Below, one piece after another: positions 42,355 through 52,552 of a stretch of 64,000 nucleotides of DNA. The notes below the pieces were generated by a model, which saw only the letters and a list, made by a program, of their open reading frames with translations, had not been told where the DNA came from and did not search any database. Numbering within the stretch: the stretch's first letter is position 1; the number at the start of each line of letters is the position of its first letter. The position numbers and the translations under genes are program-made. Location: positions 124,001-188,000 of the forward strand of contig JBAXXL010000001.1 in assembly GCA_037127915.1 (NCBI GenBank), given 5' to 3'. Source of the stretch: JBAXXL01 sp037127915 (lineage in GTDB: Bacteria > Bacteroidota > Ignavibacteria > Kapaibacteriales > UBA2268).

Positions 42355-44847
42355 ATGAATGATGTAAAATATCCGTTACAGGTTCCAATTGAAGACCTAA
42401 GATGGAAATGTCCTGAAGATATCGTAAATTTTAACTCCACAGCAGAGCTAAATCCGCTCGATATTGTTGTAGGTCAACCACGTGCTATTGATGCAATTCG
42501 TATGGGAATTAATTTGCAGGCTCCGGGATATAATATATTTGTGACCGGATTGAGCGGTACAGGCAGAACGAGCACTGTAAAAAGAATTGTTGAACAACAT
42601 ATAGAACGCCAAGATTTAGAACAATGCAATCTTTCTGATTTATGCTATGTTAATAATTTTAATGACCCAGATAGACCAATACTTTTACGTTTCATAGCCG
42701 GCGAGGTGAAGCATTTTAAAAAAGCAATCGATTCGGCTACTGCATTTCTAAAAGACCGTCTTCCGAAACTTTTCGAGGAAGATGCTTTCCAAAGTGCGAG
42801 GAAACTAATATATGAAAAATACAAAGGTATTGAAGAAAAAGTTTTAAATGAATTTGACGAAAAACTAAAAACATTCGGTTTTATACGCGGGCAACTCGAT
42901 GCCGGTAATGGTGCAGTTCAACCGGAAGTATTCCCAAAAATTGAAACTAAACCTTATCAAATAGAAGACCTCGATGCATTAGTCGAGCAAAAACAATTAA
43001 CTGAAGAAAAACTTGATGAATATAGAAAAAACTATATTCTTTTGCACGAAGAATTAGGTGAAATAGTTAAGGCAGAGCTGAAATTGATGCGCCAAATGCA
43101 AGAAGAAGTTTTTGCTTATGATAAAAGCGCCGCAAACGTTCCTTTGAATTCAGTTTATGATGAAATCGTAAAGGATTTTCCAAGCGATAAGGTAAAAAGT
43201 TATCTTGAAGATGTGAAATTATATATTTTAGAACACTTATCTTTATTCGTCAAACAACCTGAAGCCTCACCTGACGGTCAAACAAAAAAACAAAATGCAG
43301 ATCTGTTTTTAATGTTCACTGTAAATATCATAATTGACAATTCGGATTCTACAATTCGTCCGATAATAGTCGAAACCAATCCTACGTATAGCAATTTGTT
43401 TGGTAATATTGATAAATCATACGATGCTCGTGGTTTTTGGCATTCAGACTTTACAAAGATTTCTGCCGGCTCATTACTACGCGCCGACAAAGGTTACCTT
43501 ATTGTCAATGCACAGGATTTGTTTACCGATCCAGCTGTTTGGAATGCATTAAAACGCGTAATTCTATATGATAAATTAGAAATACAGCCTTTTGACAATT
43601 ATCTACAAGGTTCACCAACAAGTGTAAAACCGGAAGCTATTCGCGTCAAAGTAAAGATAATAATTATCGGAGGTATGACTATGTATAACCTGCTGTATAA
43701 TTATGAAAAGGGCTTTAAAAAAATGTTCAAGGTTTTAGCTCAATTTGACAGCAGAACAGAATACAATGATGATTTATTACATAGTTATACACGATATATT
43801 TCGAAATTATGTTTTATGGAGCACCTACCTCACGCAAGTAAAGACGGTGCCGCCGCAATAATTGAATGGGCTGTTGAAAGTGGCGGCTCACAAAAAGAAA
43901 TCACATTAAGGTTTAGTGATGTTGCCGATATTATACGTGAATCAGCATATTTTGCCGGTAAAGCGGGTAGACATTTAATTGAACGTGCAGATGTGGAAAT
44001 GTCTGTAACCGGAAGAAGTTTCCGCAACGGGCTTTTAGATGAGAAAATCTCGAAATCCATAATAGACGGCGATATTTTAATAGATACACAAGGTAAACGA
44101 GTTGGTCAAATTAACGCATTAACTGTTTACTCTACAGGTCTTTTCTCATTTGGTAAACCTGCCCGCATAACAGCTTCTATAAGTGCCGGAACAAAAGGTA
44201 TCATCAATATAGAACGTGAAGCTAATATGAGCGGTGCAATTCATAACAAAGGTGTTTTGATAATTTCCGGGTTTTTAAATGACCGTTTTGGTAAAACAGC
44301 ACCACTATCGTTGACTGCTTCATTGGCATTTGAACAGAGCTACGGCGGAATTGATGGTGATTCAGCATCTGTTGCCGAAATTTACGTACTTTTATCAGCT
44401 ATAGCCGAAGTACCTATCAGCCAAGAAATAGCTATCACCGGTTCTATTAATCAAAAAGGTGATGTTCAACCGATAGGTGGTGTAAATGAAAAAGTTACGG
44501 GATATTTTGAAATTTGTAAATCCCGCGGATTGACCGGCAAACAATGCGTTATCATTCCACGACAAAACATCAAAGACCTTATGCTTAGAAAAGAAATTAT
44601 CGAAGACATTAAAAATGGTCTGTTCAATATATATGCCATGGATAAAATAGAAGATGCCACCGAACTGGTTTTTGGAATTAAAGCCGGCGAATTAGACGAA
44701 AATGGAAAATATCCGAAAGATAGTTTGTTTGGATTAGTTGTCAAAAAACTAAACGAATTTAGAAAATCCAAAAATCCAACTAGAAAAAAAAGCAAAAAGA
44801 CTACCGAAAATAGTGAAGTGAAACCATTAAACAATCAAACATTGTAA
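42355..44847 (+). CDS. Lon-family (S16) ATP-dependent protease, LonB/YcbZ type
   Basis: 830 residues. Walker A is GLSGTGRTSTV (about 64-74): arginine replaces the usual lysine, as in the YcbZ-like branch. The Lon protease domain closes the protein, with the catalytic serine in GIDGDSASVAE (about 669) and lysine in GGVNEKVTGY (about 711). The N-terminal IVVGQPRAIDAIRMGINL is typical of this branch; there is no classic Lon substrate domain. It would degrade cytoplasmic proteins. It follows the unknown secreted gene by 2 bp and precedes the S41-like gene by 21 bp. Confidence 0.92.
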   Translation: MNDVKYPLQVPIEDLRWKCPEDIVNFNSTAELNPLDIVVGQPRAIDAIRMGINLQAPGYNIFVTGLSGTGRTSTVKRIVEQHIERQDLEQCNLSDLCYVNNFNDPDRPILLRFIAGEVKHFKKAIDSATAFLKDRLPKLFEEDAFQSARKLIYEKYKGIEEKVLNEFDEKLKTFGFIRGQLDAGNGAVQPEVFPKIETKPYQIEDLDALVEQKQLTEEKLDEYRKNYILLHEELGEIVKAELKLMRQMQEEVFAYDKSAANVPLNSVYDEIVKDFPSDKVKSYLEDVKLYILEHLSLFVKQPEASPDGQTKKQNADLFLMFTVNIIIDNSDSTIRPIIVETNPTYSNLFGNIDKSYDARGFWHSDFTKISAGSLLRADKGYLIVNAQDLFTDPAVWNALKRVILYDKLEIQPFDNYLQGSPTSVKPEAIRVKVKIIIIGGMTMYNLLYNYEKGFKKMFKVLAQFDSRTEYNDDLLHSYTRYISKLCFMEHLPHASKDGAAAIIEWAVESGGSQKEITLRFSDVADIIRESAYFAGKAGRHLIERADVEMSVTGRSFRNGLLDEKISKSIIDGDILIDTQGKRVGQINALTVYSTGLFSFGKPARITASISAGTKGIINIEREANMSGAIHNKGVLIISGFLNDRFGKTAPLSLTASLAFEQSYGGIDGDSASVAEIYVLLSAIAEVPISQEIAITGSINQKGDVQPIGGVNEKVTGYFEICKSRGLTGKQCVIIPRQNIKDLMLRKEIIEDIKNGLFNIYAMDKIEDATELVFGIKAGELDENGKYPKDSLFGLVVKKLNEFRKSKNPTRKKSKKTTENSEVKPLNNQTL

Positions 44848-44868
44848 AAAGGAAAAGGACCAAAGTAG

Positions 44869-47631
44869 ATGACTAAGATACTCATAATGCTAACCTGCAT
44901 ATTTACTTTTGCAGTTAATTTATATTCAGCACAAGCTATTAATTTCCAACCCGAAAACTTGGATTTTGAAGAATCAAGTTCCGGCAAACTTCCGGCTTTT
45001 TGGATAGTCCCCGAAGCTATGGTTAAGTCAGGGTATAATGCTATAAGTGTTAAAACAAATCCTTATGAAGGTGACTTGTGTTGTAGATTTGCTTGTCCGA
45101 GAGCTATAGATTCAGCTTTATCCGAAGGTGTTGTTCAGCAAAGGGTTTCAGCTCTTAGCTTCCGTGGGAAAAAAATCTCTGTTTCTGCCGCTCTGAGAGG
45201 ATATGCTATTAACGACACATCCGCAGTTCGTTTCTTCGTTTATATTCGGAATATGGACGATACTTTTATTTATGAAAATCTTAAAGATAATCCTATTAGT
45301 TCCAGCCAATGGAGTCGAAGAGAAATCATAATAGACGTTCCGCTCAATGCAACTGATATCGCTTATGGAATTGCCATTTATGGACTTGGTGATGCATACA
45401 TTGACGATATTCAAATTAAAGACATTCCACCGATAGATGCAGTCATTGATAATAATAGCCGCTCGCTTAGCAAAACCGCACTTACAAATATGTTAGATTT
45501 CGCAAATATTTATGGTCTTTTAAAGTTCTACTCGCCCGCTGAAGAAAGTTTATTCGCAGATTGGAATGGTATTTTGCTTAATGGTTTAGCTGAAGTTGAA
45601 AAAGGAGCAAAAACCGAAAAATTTGTTGCCTCATTAAACAGTTTATTTAAACCTGCTGCTCCGGCGCTGAATATTGGCATTTCGAATGATAACTATAAAT
45701 ATGACAAACCGGCTGATGCGATACCCGATTCGGCAATGGCACTTATGCATGCCGGTGCATATTCTCCTTTTGCAACTTTGCATTTTGGAACTCAGCACAG
45801 GAATGTTTACGCTTCTCAAAAAGTGCGGGAAGGTTCGGTTATGCAGATTATTGATGCAAAGACAGCCCGAAATAAGACAATTGAATTCACCGCTATGATG
45901 AAGCTTGAGCCTGCGGATGTTTCCTGCTTTGCTCAATTATGGCTGAGAGTTGACCGCGAAGGCGGATTTGTGCAAAGCAAAAGAATGACTGATCCATTGA
46001 TAAATTCATCAGGGTGGGTGAAACAATCCATTAAAGTTGAATTAGGAGCCGATGTAATTGCTTTGCGTTTAGGTCTCGTTCTTTCAGGTGAAGGAAAGGC
46101 TTATTTTGATGATGTGAAAGTGCAGGTTATAGAAACCGGTGAGTATTTGACTGTGAATAATGCCGATTTCGAAACTGCCGCTTTTGGAAAACCAACAGAA
46201 ACATGGAATTTCCCTCTGAGTGTCAAAACCGTGGGTTATGAATCTGAATTTGTAGATAATGGTGCTTCGTCCGGTACAAGAGCATTATTATTACAAACAG
46301 TTGAGGATGAAAGAATACGTTTATCCCAGCCGGGGGATATATACACTTATACATCCCAGCAAGGTTTTACTGCAAAGTTTCCACTATGTGTGTATGTTGA
46401 CTCAAACGGTACTTTACCCAAAGCCCAAGTTAAGATGAATTATATAGATAGACCAAAAGGTTCTCTGATAAACGGTGAAGATAGATTGGGACGTTTAGCA
46501 GTTCTAACAGATATGTATGCTTTTGCAAAGCATTTTGCTGAATACTTGCCTAATTATAAATCTCTTGATTCGCTCTATTTTGCGTATGCTAATGAGTTTT
46601 CAAATACTATGACTGAGGAACAATTTGAACTCCGCATTAATGATTTTTTAGCTAATTTTAACGAGCCGAACGATTTTTCTTGGAAAGGCTGGACGAACTC
46701 AAAATACACATTACCTTTCAGAGTCACCATTGCTGATGATGGAAAAATCTTTGTTACTCAAACTATTGATAGCGTAAATGTAGCCCAAGGATTCGAAATA
46801 TTGGCAGTCAATGGTAAAAAAACTTCAGAGATTATTAAATCTCAGAAAAACGGTTTTGATTTGATTAAAAATTCCAGAGATGCATTAGATTTTAGAATAG
46901 GTGCTAAAGATTCTGAAGTTGATATTACTTTCCGCGATTTGAATGGCAAAGAGAAAAAAATGTTATTGAAGCGCGATACACGAATGATTGATTTACAGGA
47001 AACAAGACCGCCGATTATTTATGAATTTGATTCTACAACTATATATGTAGATTTAGCGGCTTATAACGACAAAGAATTAGCCAAATATACCGAGGCTTTT
47101 AAAAAAATCACAAATTTTATATTTGATTGCCGTGGAACAAGCGCAGTTACACCGCATTATTTATCGAACTTTGTTAAAGATACTTTACCAACGTTGAATT
47201 GGCAATTTCCATATTTCTCTAAACCATTCAATTTAGATAAAGAGTACCTCAAACTAGGTTCTACAATAAAAGGGACAAATGCTCTCGAAGGGAAAAATTT
47301 GTATTTTCTTGTAAATGAGAAAACCATCGGCTTAAGCTCCGATTTAATAACGATGGTAAAAAAATACAAAATAGGGAAAATAGTAGGACGTGCTTTCAAA
47401 CCTTCACGTCCGGAGACTGTGTACTATAATTTACCCGGCGATTATGCAATGAGCTTTGCCCCGGGAGATGCATTCTGGAGCGACGGAACGTCCGGTTTCG
47501 CAGAAGATATACAACCTGATATAATCGTAAAATTTAACAAAGAAACCGTTCTGAACGAACTTCCTTATATAAACGAAGTATTGACGGATATTCAAAATGT
47601 TCAAAAAATAAAAAAAACTAAAACAAAATAA
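44869..47631 (+). CDS. Secreted S41-like peptidase with two jelly-roll units
   Basis: 920 residues. Signal peptide MTKILIMLTCIFTFAVNLYS. Two beta-sandwich, carbohydrate-binding-like units come first (ending IAYGIAIYGLGDAYIDDIQ and LRLGLVLSGEGKAYFDDVK). The last 400 residues resemble tail-specific S41 peptidases: FEILAVNGKKTSEI (PDZ-like), IYVDLAAYNDKELAKY, FIFDCRG and LYFLVNEKTIGLSSDLI, where the usual catalytic serine is. I cannot prove that the catalytic set is complete. The stop TAA abuts the start of rlmN without a gap. Confidence 0.72.
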   Translation: MTKILIMLTCIFTFAVNLYSAQAINFQPENLDFEESSSGKLPAFWIVPEAMVKSGYNAISVKTNPYEGDLCCRFACPRAIDSALSEGVVQQRVSALSFRGKKISVSAALRGYAINDTSAVRFFVYIRNMDDTFIYENLKDNPISSSQWSRREIIIDVPLNATDIAYGIAIYGLGDAYIDDIQIKDIPPIDAVIDNNSRSLSKTALTNMLDFANIYGLLKFYSPAEESLFADWNGILLNGLAEVEKGAKTEKFVASLNSLFKPAAPALNIGISNDNYKYDKPADAIPDSAMALMHAGAYSPFATLHFGTQHRNVYASQKVREGSVMQIIDAKTARNKTIEFTAMMKLEPADVSCFAQLWLRVDREGGFVQSKRMTDPLINSSGWVKQSIKVELGADVIALRLGLVLSGEGKAYFDDVKVQVIETGEYLTVNNADFETAAFGKPTETWNFPLSVKTVGYESEFVDNGASSGTRALLLQTVEDERIRLSQPGDIYTYTSQQGFTAKFPLCVYVDSNGTLPKAQVKMNYIDRPKGSLINGEDRLGRLAVLTDMYAFAKHFAEYLPNYKSLDSLYFAYANEFSNTMTEEQFELRINDFLANFNEPNDFSWKGWTNSKYTLPFRVTIADDGKIFVTQTIDSVNVAQGFEILAVNGKKTSEIIKSQKNGFDLIKNSRDALDFRIGAKDSEVDITFRDLNGKEKKMLLKRDTRMIDLQETRPPIIYEFDSTTIYVDLAAYNDKELAKYTEAFKKITNFIFDCRGTSAVTPHYLSNFVKDTLPTLNWQFPYFSKPFNLDKEYLKLGSTIKGTNALEGKNLYFLVNEKTIGLSSDLITMVKKYKIGKIVGRAFKPSRPETVYYNLPGDYAMSFAPGDAFWSDGTSGFAEDIQPDIIVKFNKETVLNELPYINEVLTDIQNVQKIKKTKTK

Positions 47632-48672
47632 ATGAAAACAGCAATAAGAAATTTATCGTTTAATGAATTAAAGCGATGGTCCGAAAAACACAATTTGCCT
47701 AAATACCGCACGGATCAGATATTTTTAGCGATTTATACCGGCAATGTAAACGATTTTAATAACATCTCCACGATACCGGCAGATCTCCGCGAATTATTAA
47801 ACGAAGAATTTTTAGCTGTTTCTTTAGAGTTAGTTGAAGATATTCACTCCGAGGATGGTTCAATAAAATTCCTTTTCCAAACACACGATTCGAAATTTAT
47901 TGAATGTGTTTTTATGCCTCACGAAAGCGGCAGGAATACACTTTGTATTTCAACAATGACAGGTTGCCCGATTGGTTGTGAGTTTTGTGCTTCGGGTAAA
48001 CTCGGCGCATCAAGAAAACTTTCCCAAGCAGAGATATTAGACCAAGTTTTCATGGCTCAATCAAAGCTAAATAGTAAATTGACAAACTTAGTTTATATGG
48101 GTATGGGTGAACCACTGCTGAATTTTGAAAATGTAATACACTCTATAGAAATGTTAACCAGCGAAAACAATCATATTTTTTCGCGTAAGAAAATCACACT
48201 TTCCACAGTGGGCATACCGCTTAAAATACGCCAATTAGCAAATATGAAAGAGCCCGTTAAATTAGCAATTTCGCTTCACGCAACAACCGATGGTGACCGC
48301 AATAAAATAATCCCGACAAACAAAACATATCCTCTAACGGAACTGATGAACGACGTTGAATACTACTATCGCAAAACCCATCTTCCAATTACTTACGAAT
48401 ATATTCTTTTCGCCGGCTTTAACGATAGCGATAACGATGCGAAAAGACTGGCAAAAATTGCTCGCCGCGTTTCTTCAAAAGTTAACATAATTCCACTAAA
48501 CGATATATCATTCACTGGAGTTGAAAGCGCATATAAACCATTGGATGAAGACGGGATAACGCTTTTTATCGAAATGGTTGAATCTTACGGAGTGAAAGCA
48601 ACTTTGCGCAAATCTTACGGTAAAGATATTTCTGCCGCATGCGGTCAATTAGCCGGAAATAAAGTTTTTTAA
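47632..48672 (+). CDS. rlmN: 23S rRNA (adenine-C2)-methyltransferase RlmN
   Basis: 346 residues. Radical SAM motif CPIGCEFC (C112, C116, C119, CxxxCxxC); the second essential cysteine is C337 in ISAACGQLAGN near the end. FMPHESGRNTLCISTMTGCP and LVYMGMGEPLLN are family signatures. It adds a methyl group to A2503 of 23S rRNA and, in many bacteria, to A37 of some tRNAs. The start ATG is the base after the preceding stop codon. Confidence 0.96.
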   Translation: MKTAIRNLSFNELKRWSEKHNLPKYRTDQIFLAIYTGNVNDFNNISTIPADLRELLNEEFLAVSLELVEDIHSEDGSIKFLFQTHDSKFIECVFMPHESGRNTLCISTMTGCPIGCEFCASGKLGASRKLSQAEILDQVFMAQSKLNSKLTNLVYMGMGEPLLNFENVIHSIEMLTSENNHIFSRKKITLSTVGIPLKIRQLANMKEPVKLAISLHATTDGDRNKIIPTNKTYPLTELMNDVEYYYRKTHLPITYEYILFAGFNDSDNDAKRLAKIARRVSSKVNIIPLNDISFTGVESAYKPLDEDGITLFIEMVESYGVKATLRKSYGKDISAACGQLAGNKVF

Positions 48673-48690
48673 TAAAAATTAAAAAAAACA

Positions 48691-48721
48691 TTTGGATTTA
48701 TAAAATTTTGTTTTATATTTG
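48691..48721 (+). promoter_or_regulatory. Full-consensus Bacteroidota promoter of ftsQAZ
   Basis: TTTG (48691-48694), 19 bp, TATATTTG (48714-48721): both elements match the Bacteroidota consensus exactly. The transcript would start near 48727 and have a leader of about 145 nt before ftsQ. Confidence 0.75.
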
Positions 48722-48722
48722 C

Positions 48723-48752
48723 TTATACAGTCTGTAGCATAAAGCTGTATAA
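48723..48752. promoter_or_regulatory. Inverted repeat overlapping the ftsQAZ transcription start
   Basis: TTATACAG and CTGTATAA are perfect 8-bp arms with a 14-base centre, beginning two bases after the -7 element. It could be an operator or a 5' hairpin. It is not a LexA site of the usual CTGT-N8-ACAG order. Confidence 0.55.
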
Positions 48753-48873
48753 AAATTTGTAGCATGAAGTAAATAAATATCGAATATTTCGAGATATAAG
48801 GTTTTGAACACTTGTATTTTGAGCAGTTTTGGTATAAAATATTATAGAAGTAAATTGAATCATTTGGGGGCGA

Positions 48874-49656
48874 ATGAAACAACAGACCGAAAATAGGGCT
48901 TCTTTTTTAAAGATTTCAACGTATAGTAAACCTAAGATTTTACTAATCTTAGCTATTGTGTTGATTGTGTTTTCTGTACTGATTATTGTTTCATCAAAAT
49001 GGCAGACAAAACAAACAATTGATGAAATAAGAATTACAGGTACAGAATACCTCTTTCAAAATGAAATACTATCAATAATCAAGCCATTTACAACTAACAA
49101 ATCGGATAGTTTGGTGATATTGAGGCGTATCGAACACGCTGTCGAGCATCATCCCTATATAGAAAAAGCAGTTGCCTCTTTTGAAAAAAATCACATTCTT
49201 AATGTAGCAATCACCGAGAGAATTCCCGTTGGTTTATACCGCAGTAAAGACGGAACTTTCAAATATATTGATAAAACCGGAAAAATAATTCCGCATAGAT
49301 TTATTGTTAAGTTTTCAGATTTAATTGTAGTAACATCGAAAGCCAAAAGTCCGAAAAGCGATAAAAAAATTGCGCGGTATGCGGCAAAGATTTTGGCTGT
49401 TTTGGCAGAGCCTAAATACGAAGATTTTAATTACAAAATATCAGAATTGATATACGATAATAATAACGCAACATACTATTTGCTAAGTACAGCCCCTGAC
49501 TACAAAATTCTATTGGGGCGGTCTGACGAAATAGAAAACAAATTAGATAAATTACAGGAATTTCTTCGATCAGAAGTAAATTCATCTTTAACAGATGCCG
49601 ACTACCAATTAGATTTGCGTTGGCACAATAGAATCATAATATCAAAGCTTATATAA
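48874..49656 (+). CDS. ftsQ: Cell-division protein FtsQ/DivIB
   Basis: 260 residues. A short cytoplasmic part, one membrane helix (about 22-42, ILLILAIVLIVFSVLIIV) and a POTRA-like region (about 50-120: IRITGTEYLFQNEILSIIK) followed by a C-terminal beta domain (GLYRSKDGTFKYIDKTGKII) match FtsQ. Sequence conservation in this family is low, but the place before ftsA and ftsZ supports the call. It links early and late divisome parts. The stop is 4 bp before ftsA. Confidence 0.85.
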   Translation: MKQQTENRASFLKISTYSKPKILLILAIVLIVFSVLIIVSSKWQTKQTIDEIRITGTEYLFQNEILSIIKPFTTNKSDSLVILRRIEHAVEHHPYIEKAVASFEKNHILNVAITERIPVGLYRSKDGTFKYIDKTGKIIPHRFIVKFSDLIVVTSKAKSPKSDKKIARYAAKILAVLAEPKYEDFNYKISELIYDNNNATYYLLSTAPDYKILLGRSDEIENKLDKLQEFLRSEVNSSLTDADYQLDLRWHNRIIISKLI

Positions 49657-49660
49657 AGGT

Positions 49661-51091
49661 ATGAATATGGACCAAGAAGAACAACCTATGTTATTCAGCG
49701 AAATGAGAGATGGTTACCAAAAGGTTACTTTGGGTTTAGATATTGGAACAACCAAAGTAATTGCAATTATTGGTGCAATAGAAAACCCCGATAAGCCAAT
49801 GAAAATTTTGGGTATCGGTCAAACAGTTAGTGAAGGTTTGAACCGCGGCGTCGTGGTAAATATAAATAAGACTGTTAATACAATCAAAGCGGCTATACGC
49901 GAAGCAGAAATACAAGCCGGCTTAAAAGTAACAGAAGTTGTTTGCGGTATAGCAGGCGACCATATTAACGTTGAACCAAATCATGGGATTGTTACAATCT
50001 CAAATCCTCATCATGAAATTAAAAGAGACGATATAGGCAGAGTGATTTTAGATGCAAGAAAAATGGCTATCAAACCGGATAGAAAAATCTTGCACGTACT
50101 GCCGCAAGACTATATAATTGATGGACAAGATGGAATTACCGATCCGATTGGTATGTCGGGCGTTCGCTTGGAAGCGAATGTCCAAATCATTACCGGTATG
50201 GAAACAGCCATTCAAAATATAGTCCAAAGCGTAAATTTAGCTGGATACCGTGTTAAAAATATTGTTTTAGAACCTTTGGCAAGTGCGCGGGCAGTGCTGT
50301 CGGAGGACGAGAAAGAAGTCGGTGTAGCATTGATTGACATCGGCGGCGGTACAACAGACTTGGCGATTTTCCATGACCATGTTATGCGGTTTACGTCTGT
50401 AATAGGTATAGCAGGCAAAATGGTAACTGATGACATCCGCAAAGTAATTGGGATTGTCAGTAGTGAAGCTGAAAGAATAAAACGCGAATACGGTTGCGCT
50501 TACGACAAAGTTATTCGGAATAACTATGTTTTCCAAATACCCGGAATCGGCGGCGGTGAACCAAAAGAAATTAAGAAATCAGATCTATGCGGCATAATAC
50601 AAGATAGGATGAGAGAAATTTTCGAAATGACAGGCCAGGAGATTATTAACTCCGGATTGTCCTCTAAATTAGGTGCCGGCGTAGTAATAACCGGTGGAAC
50701 AACGCTTTTGGAAGGTTCCGAACAACTTGCCAGTGACGTTTATGGAATTCCGGTAAGAATCGGCAATCCTTACTCAATGAACTTTGAAGGTATGAATAAG
50801 CAAATCGAAAATCCACTGTATTCAACTGCTATTGGATTGACTTTGTATGGTATTTATGACGATATGTTTAAAGAGCAGAAAGTCGATTTAGACAACAAAT
50901 ATTATGAAAATGATATTATGCAAAATGTAGCCGTTGACGAAACTGAAGAAAAGCAAGAAAAACCTGAAAAGCAAGAGAAGTCTGAGAAGGCTCCTAAGCC
51001 GCCAAAACCGCCTAAGCCTCCAAAAGAGGAAGGCGATCAGTTAGGTCAGAAGATAATTGGAAAATTGGGTAAAGTATTCGAAAAATTATAA
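49661..51091 (+). CDS. ftsA: Cell-division protein FtsA
   Basis: 476 residues. Actin-like ATPase with GLDIGTTKVIAIIG (about 24-37), ALIDIGGGTTDLAIF (about 222-236) and VVITGGTTLLEGSE (about 345). It tethers FtsZ to the membrane. The C-terminus has a Lys/Pro-rich linker (KPPKPPKPPKEE) followed by an amphipathic helix GQKIIGKLGKVFEKL, the membrane anchor. ATG at 49661 and 49667 are both possible; the first is kept. Confidence 0.95.
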   Translation: MNMDQEEQPMLFSEMRDGYQKVTLGLDIGTTKVIAIIGAIENPDKPMKILGIGQTVSEGLNRGVVVNINKTVNTIKAAIREAEIQAGLKVTEVVCGIAGDHINVEPNHGIVTISNPHHEIKRDDIGRVILDARKMAIKPDRKILHVLPQDYIIDGQDGITDPIGMSGVRLEANVQIITGMETAIQNIVQSVNLAGYRVKNIVLEPLASARAVLSEDEKEVGVALIDIGGGTTDLAIFHDHVMRFTSVIGIAGKMVTDDIRKVIGIVSSEAERIKREYGCAYDKVIRNNYVFQIPGIGGGEPKEIKKSDLCGIIQDRMREIFEMTGQEIINSGLSSKLGAGVVITGGTTLLEGSEQLASDVYGIPVRIGNPYSMNFEGMNKQIENPLYSTAIGLTLYGIYDDMFKEQKVDLDNKYYENDIMQNVAVDETEEKQEKPEKQEKSEKAPKPPKPPKPPKEEGDQLGQKIIGKLGKVFEKL

Positions 51092-51133
51092 AGAAAATAA
51101 TAAGTATAATAATTCATATATAGGGGAAACTAT

Positions 51134-52489
51134 ATGCGTAATGATAACGAATTAAACATGCCGGTCAGCTTAGCAGATTATGATTATGGTAAAGCCAAAA
51201 TCAAGGTAATCGGCGTAGGCGGTGGTGGCGGAAATGCCATCAATAATATGATCAAGAACGGCTTGAAGAACATCGGATTTATAGCTATCAACACAGACAG
51301 CCAAGCTTTGGATAACAACTTGGCGCCGACAAAAATTAAAATCGGGGAAGATTCTACACGCGGACTTGGTGCCGGAGCGGACCCTTTGAAAGGTGAAGCC
51401 GCGGCATTGGAAAGCAAACTCGCTATTCAAGAAGCTCTTGCCGATACCGATATGGTGTTTATTACTTGCGGAATGGGCGGCGGTACAGGTACCGGCGCAT
51501 CATCGATCATCGCAGGAATCGGTAGAGATATGGGCATATTAGTTGTTTCAATAGTTACTACTCCGTTCCCTTGGGAAGGACCGCGCAGGTTAAAAGTAGC
51601 ATATTCAGGAATTAAAAAATTGCGCGACAACGTGGATGCGTTAATAGTAATCCACAACAAACAGCTATTGCAAAGAACAGGCGACAACTCATTTAATCAA
51701 ATGCACTTCCAAGCCGCTTTTGAAAAAGTTAATGAAGTGCTTTTAAACGGTACTCGTGGTATAACAGATATTATTTTCAATCACTCTGTAATCAACGTGG
51801 ACTTTGCGGACGTATATTCGGTTATGCACAAATCCGGTAATGCATTGATGGGTATCGGAACAGCTTCGGGCGATAACCGCGCTTTAGACGCCGCACGCAA
51901 TGCATTAAACTCTCCATTCCTCGACAATCAATCAATCAAAGACGCCAAAGGTGTATTAGTCAAATTATCCGGTCAAAATATCACTATGGATGAAATTGAC
52001 GACGCAATGAATATGATTAGAGAAGCCGCAGGAGTAGAAGTTATTACTGATTTTGATGAGGATTATTTAACTTGCGATTGTTACGAAGATATTGATAGTG
52101 GTGAGCGCGATACAAACGTTATATTTGGTTTAAGCGATGCACCTGAATTAGGCGACAAAATGCAAGTTACATTAATTGCAACAGGTCTTGAAAAATTAGG
52201 AAATCAAGTTAAACAACCAGCTAAGGATATTTTAAAACAAACAGTCAAAAAAGAAGAAGTAGAGCCGGAAATGGTTCTAGAAGAAGATGTTGTTGTATCA
52301 ACAAACAACGATTTTGGAAAAATTTATCGTACACCAGTTAATTTTCACGATTATTCTTCAATGGAGGCACGCAATTCAGCAAAAAATGTTACTGTACCAA
52401 AGGGTAACGAGCAGTTATCCAGATTTGATATGCCGGCTTCACTAAGGAAAAACGGCACATATAATTCACAGATGCTCAAAGATAATTAA
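51134..52489 (+). CDS. ftsZ: Cell-division GTPase FtsZ
   Basis: 451 residues. GTP-binding GVGGGGGNAINNM (about 27-39) and the tubulin signature GGGTGTGAS (about 114-122); the T7 loop is INVDFADVYSVM (about 214-225). A variable linker (about 330-430) leads to the C-terminal peptide SRFDMPASLRKN that contacts FtsA. It forms the division ring. Start ATG follows AGGGGAAACTAT. A strong terminator lies 22 bp after the stop. Confidence 0.97.
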   Translation: MRNDNELNMPVSLADYDYGKAKIKVIGVGGGGGNAINNMIKNGLKNIGFIAINTDSQALDNNLAPTKIKIGEDSTRGLGAGADPLKGEAAALESKLAIQEALADTDMVFITCGMGGGTGTGASSIIAGIGRDMGILVVSIVTTPFPWEGPRRLKVAYSGIKKLRDNVDALIVIHNKQLLQRTGDNSFNQMHFQAAFEKVNEVLLNGTRGITDIIFNHSVINVDFADVYSVMHKSGNALMGIGTASGDNRALDAARNALNSPFLDNQSIKDAKGVLVKLSGQNITMDEIDDAMNMIREAAGVEVITDFDEDYLTCDCYEDIDSGERDTNVIFGLSDAPELGDKMQVTLIATGLEKLGNQVKQPAKDILKQTVKKEEVEPEMVLEEDVVVSTNNDFGKIYRTPVNFHDYSSMEARNSAKNVTVPKGNEQLSRFDMPASLRKNGTYNSQMLKDN

Positions 52490-52511
52490 ACGATTTAAAA
52501 CATCTATATAT

Positions 52512-52544
52512 ATCCGGTAACCAAAAGTTATCGGATTTTTTTTT
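52512..52544 (+). terminator. Rho-independent terminator of ftsQAZ
   Basis: ATCCGGTAAC and GTTATCGGAT pair (one G-U) around CAAAA, followed by nine T. Confidence 0.9.
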
Positions 52545-52552
52545 GGGGGAAA

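Noticed and set aside
48723..48752. LexA/SOS box upstream of ftsQ
   Set aside because: The words occur as ACAG...CTGT, the reverse of CTGT-N8-ACAG, and the spacing is 14.
51170..51687. Minus-strand frames antisense to ftsZ
   Set aside because: Mirror frames of a strongly conserved gene; no ribosome site and no recognisable protein.
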